From Adiantum capillus-veneris (Eukaryota > Streptophyta > Polypodiopsida > Polypodiales > Pteridaceae), in assembly GCA_014529385.2 (NCBI GenBank), contig CM043942.1, forward strand, positions 19,109,991 to 19,173,990: a stretch of DNA of 64,000 bases. Direction: 5' to 3'. A program made the translations under genes and the position numbers. The notes beneath the pieces were generated by a model that worked only from the letters and a program-made list of their open reading frames with translations, did not search any database and was not told the DNA's origin. This document shows positions 9,241 through 19,884 of this stretch, one piece after another (positions within the stretch are counted from its first letter, which is position 1; every line of letters begins with the position of its first letter).

Positions 9241-11143
9241 ACCTGATTGTCGATGGCGATGTGGTCTTTGCTGTCGTTTTGGCTTCATCTGTTGCAGTGC
9301 TTGTAACTTTGTCGAACCATAACAAGAACTATGATCCATTAGAGCGGACATCTATCATCATAACCATTCATCTTTTGAGATCCTCTGATTACTTCGATGT
9401 CTGCTCTTCTTCATTGGGGACGTCTTTGTTCTTGTGCAATCATGTTGTTAGTGTTGTCTGCAGCTTTGTCATTGTAGGCCATTCTTCGACTCGCCATTGA
9501 GGAGAAGTATGCTATGATCTGAAATTGGTGCCCCAATTCATTTGTCAATTGATTTGAGTAGCATTTCCTTATTTTTGATGTAGAAGGAATATGTACAAGA
9601 GGATGGTGATAGGTGTCTTTAGATTAGGGTCTAAAACCTGGATGACCAAAGGGAAAAAACCCGGTGGGAAAAAAATGCCTTTGGTAGACGCTCTTATTGG
9701 AGTTGAGCAGTTGAACGTGAAGTACATGTTCATGAAAGGTGAGTGGTTGGGTGAAACACGGAAAGAGTGCCTGATGCAAGTGCCAATTATGGGACACTCT
9801 ATATGCATATGAGAAATTTGTCAATAAAAGCATGCAATGTGAAAGAAGGAGATGATGGGTGTTTCGAGGAATAAATGTAGCACATGTGACATCAAAAGTT
9901 GTCTCAATAGCTTCCACCTTTCCAAGAAGGGTTTTCGATGTAGAAGTTTCTCCACTCGTATCTCACTGTGGTCAGTACGTGAATGTCTTTTGGACCTTCT
10001 CCTTCACTTCACCAGACTTAAGTATAGTAGACTTCGACTCTTTTGCTCACCTATACCAGCATGAGTGACACAACGTAAATATTCTCAAATCTTCCAGCTT
10101 GAGCAGTACCTAGAATAGCTAAGATGCTTAGACCATAGAGAATATTACTTGAAGCTTTGGGACTATCACCTCACTCATTTTGTGGCTTAGCTACTCGACT
10201 CTGACTTGTATGACTTGTCAGTTGCCTATTGTTGACACTGCTTTGTGACAAGTTCTTCGGCTGTTGTAGTGGCTGCTGAGACATACTTCGTGAAGTTTCA
10301 TCGTTTTCCTATACCTTCTTCCTTTGTAGTCCTCAGGCCTCTCGTCAGTCTTTTCTTCATGTGGATTATGGATTTTTTTATTTTTTCTTAATAATAAACA
10401 AAGAAAATCTTAAAACAACTCAACAAAAGAAAAATCATTCAAATAGAAATCTAAATGCTATGTACACTATACACATGTCCCTAGGGGCTCATATATGGAT
10501 TTTGTCCCCATACTCCTCTGTAACACTACTATGAGGGCATATACTCTAAATTTCACCAAAAAATTATCACAATAAAACGCAAAAATTCAATGAATCTCAC
10601 AAAACATTGCCCTCTAATAGTCATAATGTTAGGTCCGCATTCAGAATGCCTCCCCCCTTCCTATTTGGAGTCATCCTTTACGACAGGGTATCGCAAAGGG
10701 TATGTGTTGTGCTTGGGCAATTAAAAGTTGTGCCTATGCAGGCCTTGTAATGTAGCCCTATTATGCATACACAATCAATGCATGGAAAAGATTTATGTTG
10801 TGCAAGATGTGGGTATAAGCAATTTGCTTATTTGCATTTGTTGGTGAGGGTTCCTATTCTAAGCAATGTAATGGTCTTTGAAGCTCCTGTATCGTTGCTT
10901 GATTGAAGCGACTTGCTCTCTTCTAACTGTACTGTAATCGTAGGAAGAATTGTAAGAATTCAAGTTGCGATGCACTGACAGCAGTTTTGTTGTTCTTCTT
11001 TGGGACCCATGTCTTTGCGATTATTGGTTGTTTTGTTGCTGGCTCTCATTTGGGAACCCATACTTGCCCGTGCCTCGTTTGTGTTTGAAGAGCTTTCTTT
11101 GGGATCCACCTTTTTGTTGTGTGAGTCAACAATGGTCTTTGCT
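9241..11143. other. Element C 3' non-coding region with a second polypurine tract
   Basis: No recognisable protein is encoded here. At 10650-10661 there is a second polypurine-tract complement (TCCCCCCTTCC). The 250 bp to its right and the AT-rich stretch to its left (10370-10640, ending GGTCCGCA) match the polypurine tract and LTR end of element F (49030-49560, ending GGTCTGCA). This suggests element C carries the 3' end and an LTR remnant of an F-type element inside its own LTRs. Confidence 0.55.
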
Positions 11144-11971
11144 TCAGCCCTTGTACGCTTGGTTGGGGATGGGATTTAAGCTTTGAAAGTTGATACTGTG
11201 GTTGTTTTGGAATCCAAATGAATTCTTGACTTTTGTGTGCTTGAATCGACTTCTTTGGACCCCAAACCTGAGTTGTGAAAGCTTGCGACTTTGTGATATT
11301 CTTACCCGTTTTTGCACTCTTTCCTTGTTTTTGTTTTGGTGTTGGAGATCTTTGTCATTAGAGATCTTTGTCTTATTGATCCATATCTGTTTTTGGCCGA
11401 TCTGGCTTTTTGGTATCCAGATTTGTCGAGCCTTTTGGCTTTGACTTGTTGTCCTGTTCTTTTGACGTGTCATGGTTGTTGCTGAAGGGGTTGGTGATAG
11501 TGATGGCCTGAGTTGATGATAGGGGATGTCGTAAGATTCATCACTATCGCTACTATCCTCAGCAAGGTTGACTTCTTGTACTTTCCCTTGATTTTTTGGC
11601 TGACAGTGGAAAGTTACTGTCTGTTTGCTTGTGGGTGGTAGTTTCTTGGAGGACTTTTCTAGCCCATTAATTAGAGCATTGTTAGCTCGTTGCTCTGGTC
11701 GTATTCCTCCTAGCTGAGTCTTTGCATCCTTATTAGGAGCCATGTATGAGGATTCTTGTGGTGGATGTGTCTTTACGGAGGACTTTGGAATCCACTTTTG
11801 ATGCACTTTATTCGTGTAGTGATGACATTGATTCCTGGGTCGTTGATCTTCTTGAAGCTTGAAGTGTTCTACAGAGTCATAGAACTCGTCGTCTTCTTCA
11901 TCTTTTGATTCTCCACATTTCTTTGTGTGCTCCTTATTTCGAGAGCTTGTTGATGTCTGGTTCTCTTTGCG
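11144..11971 (-). pseudogene. Element C: IWxPK-repeat tail protein region
   Basis: A continuous minus-strand frame follows the protease-acidic segment in the same phase, separated only by a TAA at 11972-11974. It is rich in Lys, Gln, Ser and Asn and carries repeated tryptophan words: HQKWIPKS, RQIWIPKSQ, KQIWINKTK, and decayed LRFGVQRS and NSFGFQNNHS units. A Ser/Asp-rich stretch (DSSDSDESYD) lies in the middle. Relatives are in elements B and F. I do not know its function; the basic, repetitive make-up would fit RNA or DNA binding. The TAA could be a decayed CAA codon or a readthrough site. Confidence 0.6.
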
Positions 11972-13217
11972 TTACTGGATTACACTCACTGCAAAATAAG
12001 GAACGACATCATAGCCATTTTCATCACAAAACTTTGTTGTGGGAGCATCCTCCACGGTGCACATGTCCAGAGTAGCCAAGACGTGTTCCCATTCAAAAGG
12101 CTCCAACTCTTCTTCAGGAAATGGTTCTGGGATATAGTCCTTATCCTCTATAACTCGCTCTAGGATACATTCCTCATGTTTGAAGCTGTCACATTGTGAA
12201 GCTCCACACATCCACAGGTCTTTACGCTTACCTAACCAAGCTGGAAGTTATGATCCTGCAAGTGTGGCGGAATCAAACTCCTCTACCGGTGTTCTCATCA
12301 CATCCCTATAGCTATGGTCCCTCAAGTTTACCTTTGTTATGGTTTCCATATGTCTCAGGTATATATGGTCATAACCCCAATCTTGGACCATTTTCAATTT
12401 TCGCATGAATGGTCTTCCCAGAATGATGTCATAGTTGTTCTTCTTGCCAAAGTCGACAACGACAAAAGTGTGTTCATATTCAATGCCACAAGAAGTAACA
12501 AGTACTTTTTCTAGTAGTCCTATGGGCTTTTCCTTGTGTGCGTCTACAAGCTGCAGGGTCATTCGTGTGGATATCAAGGCAGGTTTTCCCCATTTTTTCC
12601 AAACCTCTTTGGTTTCAATGGACACGCTAGCTCCACTTTCAAGGATTGCCATGGTTTTTTTCACCATTGAATTCCACAGGAAGGGTGGTGTTTCCATCTT
12701 CTCCCTCGTAATACTCGCCTACCTTGTTTAATGGCACTGGCCTAGTATTTAGTCGAGGCATTTCAATCTCTTTGATGCCTTCCTTGATTCGAGTCATTGG
12801 GGTTTTTACACCAAATTTCTCTAGACATTTACCCACATTAGCCCACATGTTTGGTCTTATTATGAGCAACTCAGCTAACATTATTGTACAGGTGACTGGG
12901 GTAGATACAATATCTACTAGCCCCTTTGAATCAATGGCCTTGTTAGGAGACAGTCTCTGTGATGGGACTGCAACCACATCTGACTTGGTCTCGTACTCTC
13001 CCATGTAGGACAATAGTGTTCTTAGCGAATGGGGTTAACTATCCATAGATTGTACAGATCCTTTGTCGCCCCAACACGATTGCACGTCTAGATTCATTTG
13101 AGATTTAGTCTCAAATTCCGCTATTGGTGGTAGAAACACTCCTCGTTCATCACCAGTCTTGTCTACTCGTCTTCTTAGGTCATCGGCTTCATTGGCCTCT
13201 CTGACTTGTTTCCACAA
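11972..13217 (-). pseudogene. Element C: protease and acidic linker
   Basis: The retropepsin-like core reads MAILESGASVSIETKEVW (active-site position), then VVVDFGKKNNYDIILGRPFM (the ILGRPF C-terminal loop). The catalytic aspartate of D-S-G is Glu here. Upstream, LNKVGEYYEGEDGNTTLP matches the segment before protease 1 in element B, so this is the gag-proximal protease. Downstream is an acidic linker (FPEEELEPFEWEH). A frameshift lies near 12650 and stops at 13035-13037 and 11972-11974. The protease would cleave the gag polyprotein; with Glu at the active site and the breaks, this copy is probably inactive. Confidence 0.75.
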
Positions 13218-13343
13218 TTCATCAAGACCATCTATCTCTTTACAATCCTCAGGTATAGCTTGGTGAAATCCCTCGGAAGAGTTATCCGTGGTATTCAGTA
13301 CTATCCTTGGTTCTAATGCTGGGCCTTTGAGGTTTGGTCTGTG

Positions 13344-14575
13344 CTAATGACTAGAATCAGGCTCTTTTAGTTCCTGGTTTGGTGGGATTACTTGTGTAGG
13401 CATGACACGGATCACATCCTCAAGTTTTGCACCTGGTGGTTCTAGTAAAGCTTGGGCTGTTTGAATCATTTTCTTGCACATTTCAAACCTTTGCTTTTCT
13501 AGTTCCATATAGGGATATGTCATCCACTTGTGTTCTTGGGTTTGGTTGTTTTTGAGCCTCGCATCATAGGCTTCCAAGAGTGCATCTAATGTCTCATTAA
13601 CCTTCTCTGCCAACACTGATCCTCCTGAACTAGCACTTCTCATTTTCTCATCCGTGGATGGTTCTTCTAGAGGTTTAACCATCTGTGTAAGAGAAGGTGC
13701 CTCCTTTTCCTCATATTGTTTTATCTTCTCCTCAGCTTCGGTAAGCTTCTCAGCTAGGGATTTTTGCTCTCGTTCCCTGCGTGATTTCATCCTAGTCTTT
13801 CTAGCTTTCCAACTATTTCATTTGCTCTTGGTTTTCTGACTAGGTGCGTCTGTCTTTGGTCCATCATCTGTCTTTGGACTCATGTCACTTTCCGTGTTCT
13901 TTGTCTCTGGATTCTCATCAACTTTCTTTTGAGCTTGTGCTCTCGTAACTACTTGAACTGGTACAACATTTTCATTTTCTGAGTTACTAGGTAGCTGAAC
14001 AATCCCTGATACATTTGTCGTGATTTTCCTGATTTGGTTTGGTTTTTTCGGGCAATCGGGGATCACGTGAGTGATGCCACACTCAAGACAATAGGCATTT
14101 ACTTCAATGATCTCCGTATGAGGACATTGTTTGACCAAGTGGTTGTCACAACTTTTGTGACAATCTGTCTCTGGTTGAGGAGATTCTTTTAGCATTTCCT
14201 CTTGGCTATAAGCAAGATTTGACCTAGATAAGCCGTTATTTGCAATGAATCGCAATGTCCTTTCGTCCATTTCATACCTTCTTTCTTTCGACTGAAACCC
14301 GGGAGGTGGAGGTTGTACCGGCCTCACCACTCCATGTGTTTCTCTCACATTTTGTTGCTCCGAAGGGTAGTACTCCCTTTGGTTGCTATACCACAAAGTA
14401 TCTGGTACTGGCGTTGGTTTATTTGATGCTTCCATCATTGGCATGTATCTCATGTCTACCTGCATTCTAGCACCTGGCAGCAGAGGTTGTTGTCCTAAGA
14501 CAAGCTGTGGCCTTAAAACTCCTACTGGTCTTGGTGCATTCCTCGTAATGTATCTAGGTGGGGTAGGTGCTTCTG
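13344..14575 (-). pseudogene. Element C: gag C-terminal part with zinc-knuckle-like motif
   Basis: The frame follows gag after a shift near 14575. A Pro-rich region (VRPVQPPPPGFQ) is followed by Cys/His residues, best seen in CLECGITHVIPDC, a CX2CX3HX4C motif one residue shorter than the standard CCHC knuckle. Then comes a Lys/Glu-rich helical segment (EKLTEAEEKIKQYEEKEA). A TGA at 13818-13820 lies in phase and fits a decayed CGA. This part would bind the element's RNA. Confidence 0.65.
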
Positions 14576-15796
14576 GAACAGGTCCATGCTATAATAGCAC
14601 TCTTCCCCCGTATGGTTCATCCATTTTCTCTCAATTTCACACCACTTCGGTTCTCCCGAATCAGACCTTACAAGAGGAATCAACCTCTTGACTAAGTCGT
14701 CGATAAGCTTTTCTTGATCAATAGGTGCCGTTGTCTTGGCAATGGACTCAGTTATCTCTGAAACATTGTGCTGAGAGGATGTGTCATCTCCTCGACTCTT
14801 TAAGTCCTTTTCTTTGTATGCCTCATAGTTATCCACTAGATAAAGAGCTTCTTTGATCAACTCGTTTAGCGTCATCCTCCTTATCATATGCAGATCCTTC
14901 TGAAGGCCCGCATGTCTCATTCCCTGGATAAAGATCAGCATAAGTCGTGATTGCGTAGGTAATTTCGCTCTCGGACAGAGCTTAACATATCTCTTGAGCT
15001 GTAATGATGCTTTGCGTACTGATTCATTCTCTTTCTGTTTGAATCTATGGATTTGCGAGACCGTATTGTGAGCAATGCCTTTTGTCGAGAATTCTTCAAT
15101 AAACTCCTCAAACAACTCATCTAGGGTCTCAAAATCCCATTTTTCCACCGAGTCGAACCAAGTAGCTATATCATCTTCTACAGTCAATCCAAATCCTGCA
15201 AACTATGTCGCAAAATCTGAAACTTCCTTTGCTCTAATCACTCTTCTAAAAGCCGCTACGTGATCTCTCGGATCTTTATCTCCGGAGTATTTTCTGTTTA
15301 CCCATTTTTGGACTTGGTATGGTCTAACTCATCGATTGTCTACAAGTCTAACTAGAGACTCTCCCAATCCTTCTCTCGTTATCGCTCTTGAAGGGAATCC
15401 TGGTGGCTCTCTTCTTGGAATTCCTATAGGAATTCTCGTGTTTGGTGGAGGCATTTGTGGTACTTCATTGACCAAATATCCACCTCTTTCTAGTACAGCC
15501 TGTGGATTTGTGCTTTCTACAACTCTGTATTCTCGTCCATACTTGTCGAGAACTATAGATTTCCATTGATAGTCGACTCCGTATGTGTAAACATATAGGA
15601 GCTTGTAATCCGTTATCTCTTCTAGGTATGGATCTGAGCACCTATAAAGATTGACCTCACTGTCGTCAATGTATCTATATAGTCCTTCACTCTCATGACC
15701 AATCATCCAAACTCTCTCAACAAGATGGGTCTTTATCAATTGCAAGTTTGGAAGGTCCATTGTGGGAGGATATTCCTCTATCGTCGGGATCTCCAA
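14522..15796 (-). pseudogene. Element C: gag
   Basis: One minus-strand frame from 15796 contains the retrotransposon gag domain: RKYSGDKDPRDHVAAF, then TVEDDIATWFDSVEKWDFET, FEEFIEEFSTKG, and RFKQKENESVRKASLQLKRY, ending with a helical RMTLNELIKEALYLVDNYE. The N-terminal 150 residues (from MEIPTIEEYP) have no family I recognise. Stops at about 15329 (TGA) and 15203 (TAG) are in phase and fit CGA and CAG codons changed by C-to-T. Gag forms the particle that packages the RNA. The start at 15796 is the first ATG after the leader. Confidence 0.8.
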
Positions 15797-16315
15797 GCTT
15801 GTGTAAGCTACGTTGAATCTAGGGTAGACATGATTTCTGGGCTTAAGAGATTTTGCTTGGTTCAGGTAGACTTAGTCCACTGTGTTCAAGTGCTTTGGTT
15901 AGGGAAAAGTCGAAACTATGTCCAAAACCGCAACCGTTTCGTCACAATTCTCGCAAATTGTCGCTTTTAGACATCCCTAACTTGCGGATGAATTTTGAGA
16001 CCTTAAACGATGTTTTTTTCAAAGTTGAACTAAATGGTTTCCAGTGGCATATATTTAGTTCAAGTTTTGCACTAAGATCTGTAGAGCCGCTCTCAGGCTC
16101 ACTAAGATCTGTAGAGCCGCTCTCAGGCTACATTTTGATATAAAAACTTTTCCAATCCGACACCGTTTGTGAAAGTTATGGCCAAAACAGTGAAATGCAG
16201 TTTAGAATGGTCAAAATGAGTCCAAATTCAATTTTGAAAAAAGATTTGGGATCTCTGTGACACCGTGAACACTTTTGTATGGTCAAAATTACAGTTGGAC
16301 CCTAAAACTGGCCTA

Positions 16316-17712
16316 GAGACATCCTACGCGTAGGATGTGTATATGCTCAGAATTTAACAAAATTTGGTTGGTATGCTCAGATTTTCATTTGGATTTAAAA
16401 ATGGCCTTGAGACATCCTACACGTAGGATGTCTTTTTGCTCAGAATGACTTGAAATTTTCACCCCAGCTTCTCCTTGATGTGCTGATCACAGTGGTGTGC
16501 TCATAGGTTGGTTTGGAGTCCTAAATCAAGCTTGAGACATCCTACGCGTAGGATGTCTTTTTGCTCCGTTTCAGCTCAAACTTGCACTGTAGCTTCCCCT
16601 TGATGTGCTAAGCTCACAACTATTTTTACTTTTTGATTCTGACACCTATAGGTTGGTCAAATGATCAAGAATCTGCTTTAGAATCCTGATGTTTGTTCTG
16701 ATGAATTCCTAAGTCAAATCAACTCCAAATTGGACCAAATTTTCCTAGGAGGCTTGCCTAAGGCTATATGACAGCATGGTATGGTCACAATAGAATTTTG
16801 GTTTCAGAATTATGTAGTAGACATCCTACACGTAGGATGTCTAACTTCTCATAATTTCCCCAAATTTGAACCACAGACTCTCCTTATGGTGCTGATCACT
16901 GTGGTATGCTCAGAATTTTGTTTAGAGTCCAAAATCACACAGAAGACATCCTACGCATAGGATGTCTTTTTGGCCTATTTGACCCCAGACTTGTCCCACA
17001 GCTTCCCCTTGATGTCAGCAACCGATGTCAGCAACCCAGTGGTATGCTCAGATTTTAATTTGGATGTCAAAAGACCCCAAAACTAGCTGTTCTTGCCTTT
17101 TTTAGTCAAAATGCTAAAATCCGCTCAATCTTCCCTTTCACTGACCCAAATGAGATGAAATTTATCACATGCACTCAAAACATCATGTATAACATGCACA
17201 TGAAGTCACCCTATGGTTTGGTCTCAAAAATTATGCCTTGGGCACAATTTGGGTAGGATGTCTGGCAATTCTCGTCTTTTGGCTTTGATCTGTCAAAATT
17301 TGGTCAAATTTCCACTTTCCGGGTGAAAATAGGGTAAAACCTACCTTCTAAACACACTGTAAACTCAGATTTTCAAAAAAGTGCCCAGATCACCCCGTAG
17401 ACATCCTACGCGTAGGATGTCTACTGCTAATTTTTTCAGACTGAAGTGTCCTTGATGCTTCCTTATGCTCTCAGCAAGTGCAAGTATGCTTCACAATTGC
17501 AAAAACATGCAACAGTCACTCAATTTAAGCCTTTTCTGAAATTTTACGTTTTCTGACTCCGCCTTTTGGCTTTTGGTCAACAAAAATAGGGAAAAACACC
17601 CAAGTCGATATGTTACTAGGATAAAACCTACCCTTTGAACCCACTGGTACAGTTAGAATTTTCAAATTTGGTCTCCAGAACCCCCTTGAGACATCTTACG
17701 CGTAGGATGTCT
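16316..17712 (-). repeat. Palindrome array, locus 2, in the leader of element C
   Basis: Seven palindromes of the type AGACATCCTACG/CGTAGGATGTCT occur at 16316-16340, 16411-16432, 16535-16558, 16819-16842, 16944-16967, 17398-17423 and 17689-17712. A half-site lies near 17254. Two are perfect 24-mers or longer. Start-to-start distances include 124, 284, 125 and 291 bp, so the array seems built from diverged units of about 285 bp, some with an extra palindrome at about 125 bp. The central TACGCGTA decays to TACACGTA or TACGCATA. The array lies between the primer-binding site and gag, so each copy would be a 10-12 bp stem in the element's RNA. Confidence 0.92.
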
Positions 17713-18239
17713 ATGTTTACAGAATTGCAGGTTTTCTTCACAGAACCCTTGCAAATGCTCTTTTATATGCACAACATCAGTCAGTCATACAAAAAAACAT
17801 CCACCAAAGCTTGTTTAATGCATTTTTACCCTCAAAAGCACACTTTTCTGTGATTTCAAATGCAATCAAGCACTTTAGCAAATAATTCAATGGTGAATAG
17901 CTCTAGATCGAAATCGGATCACTTACCTAAAGCTACTCCTACAAATCATATGGGGTTTTGCATCTATGAGTAGAAAAACGCTTCACTGCCACACACGGAC
18001 TAGTAAACGCTTTTATTACCTCACAAATCACTCGACCACCAACAACTACTCTAATACACAGATCCTAACTAAACCTACCTAGTCACAGACCCTCGGCAAG
18101 ACACACGCTTCCTGGCTATCCACTTGATCACGGAATATCCTCTTCCGGATCCACTTAAGAAAAACGCTTTCTTTAGCCGAAACTAAATCAAGCAACCATC
18201 ACACGAGTGTTAGTAGGAAACCTACTTATGTCCTTGTGT

Positions 18240-18256
18240 CCCCGGCAGTGGCGCCA
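18240..18256 (-). other. Element C primer-binding site (tRNA-Asp-like)
   Basis: On the minus strand TGGCGCCACTGCCGGGG begins one base inside the 5' LTR end. It is complementary to a tRNA 3' end CCCCGGCAGTGGCGCCA, which matches plant tRNA-Asp as I remember it at all but two positions. It primes minus-strand synthesis and fixes the element's orientation. Confidence 0.8.
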
Positions 18257-18257
18257 A

Positions 18258-19540
18258 TGTTGGACGGGGAGCGATTCACACACCCATGAAGTGCATGCAA
18301 ACACTACCTAGATCAACATAATGTCAATCGAGGACACAAATGACACGATAGGCACACGGAGGAAATCTCTTAAGCTTGTCAGGCTGAGACCATCCTACAC
18401 ATACAACACTCTGGAAGGCCAACTAAACCACAATCCAGAATCTCACTGCTCTCAACTACACCACCTAGCCACATACACACATACAGAAGGTAACTCGCCT
18501 AATCATGCCAGAATCATACGAAACTGAAGGAACACCATCCCCTCACTAGGATACACCTGTCCCTAAGCTTCTACACACAAAACCCTCACTCTAAACCCAT
18601 CTGCGGAAAACGCATAGGATGACAGTACAGAATTTTGAAAGTGCCCGAAACTGAAATTTATGAGTACCTATGCGTAGCTTATGTCGCCATGATTCTATAG
18701 ACTACTAGCATGCAGAAAACAAACATCGTTTCCTACACATACAACACTCTGGAAGGCCAACTAAACCACAATCCAGAATCTCACTGCTCTCAACTACACC
18801 ACCTAGCCACATACACACATACGGAAGGTAACTCACCTAATCATGCCAGAATCATACGAAACTGAAGGAACACCATCCCCTCACTAGGATACACCTGTCC
18901 CTAAGCTTCTACACTCAAAACCCTCACTCTAAACCCATCTGCGGAAAACGCATAGGATGACAGAACAGAATTTTGAAAGTGCTCGAAACTGAAATTTATG
19001 AGTACCTATGCGTAGCTTATGTCGCCACGATTCTATAGACTACTAGCATGCAGAAAACAAACATCGTTTGATACACTTACGACCACAAATAGCTCGTAGA
19101 TACGTCAGCGTGTGCGCTTCGTCTCGCGTGGAATGCTTGGCGTTGTCGCGTAGCTCTCCTCGAGCCTACTGCAATGGTGCAGTTGGATCTCCAATGGGGG
19201 GTAGTGAGAGGATGAAGCTCACACTCACTCTCTTTCTCTCGCACACACAGTAGACAGTAGCGCTAAAACTTGATTATGATAAAAGTCTCCTTTACAAAAT
19301 GACCTAGGTACCTTATATACTAAGGCTACCTTAGGTTTAACCAAAAATGGGGTTGAAAAGGTCAAATGGCTTTGTATTTACAATCTGGAAGTGCCATTGC
19401 ACCCCGGCTTCTGAAACTAGAATAACTACTCATTACAAATGACGTTTATAGCCATAATCCGCAGCATTTCATAACTCGCAAAACATAAGACTTTGGTACG
19501 AAACTTGAGTTATGTTGTGTTGTTGACCCAACAGTCAACA
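18258..19540 (-). mobile_element. Element C 5' LTR with internal duplication
   Basis: This LTR is 1283 bp, against 958 bp for its partner. The difference is explained by a 338-bp tandem duplication (18393-18730 and 18731-19068) less a 13-bp deletion near 19194. The two duplicate units differ at only a few positions. A minus-strand TATA-like TTAGTATATAAGG lies near 19310-19325. Confidence 0.92.
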
Positions 19541-19884
19541 CAAAGGGACAACCAAATCTTGTAATAATATTCTCAAAGAGAAACTTGGCAGTTGACCTTG
19601 CATCAGCCTTACGTGTTGCCCTGGCTTCCGTCCACTTTGTCACATAGTCAGTGGCAACGATAATATATCAAGATTGAGTGCTACGAGCTGCCGGATTAAT
19701 TGGGCCTACAAAGTCCAAACCGCATTTTTCAAATGGTTGAGTCACTTTAACAGGATGTAAGGGAATCCTATCCTTTCATTGTGTGATCTTATAACGTTGG
19801 AATTTCATCACATCCTTTTGCAAAAAGTGATGCATCCTTGAATAAGGTAGGCCACCAATAGACTAATTGAAACACCTTTCTAGC
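19541..19884 (-). pseudogene. Element B: integrase zinc region and core start
   Basis: This 344-bp island lies between the LTRs of C and D. It reads ARKVFQLVYWWPTLF, then AKGCDE (part of the HHCC zinc site), CGLDFVGPI (first catalytic Asp) and TKWTEARATRKADARSTAKF. It runs into the CAAAG duplication in the frame that continues at 8242. Two stops interrupt it (near 19780 and 19665). It shows that C and D inserted into the same integrase gene. Confidence 0.85.

Larger units (their letters stand above)
8248..19540 (-). mobile_element. Element C: non-autonomous LTR element with gag, protease and IWxPK tail
   Basis: Two closely similar LTRs (8248-9205 and 18258-19540), both starting TGTTGGACGG and ending GTCAACA, bound the element. 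The 5-bp target duplication CAAAG lies at 8243-8247 and 19541-19545. A primer-binding site adjoins the right LTR and a polypurine tract adjoins the left one, so transcription runs on the minus strand. Inside are a leader with seven palindromes, gag, a zinc-knuckle-like motif, a protease and an IWxPK tail. No RT, RNase H or integrase is present. It must therefore have moved using enzymes from a relative, perhaps a B- or F-type element, which share its tail. The few LTR differences suggest it is one of the younger insertions. Confidence 0.9.

Noticed and set aside
9591-9812. 73-codon plus-strand frame with KGKKPGGKKMPLVDALIG
   Set aside because: It lies in the 3' non-coding region of element C on the wrong strand, and overlapping frames are open on both strands, so there is no independent support.
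12435-13008. Plus-strand frames of 94-98 codons
   Set aside because: They are shadows of the minus-strand protease region of element C.
16316-17712. CRISPR-like array
   Set aside because: Spacers are long, related to each other and unequal, repeats are palindromic and diverged, there are no cas genes, and the context is a plant retroelement.
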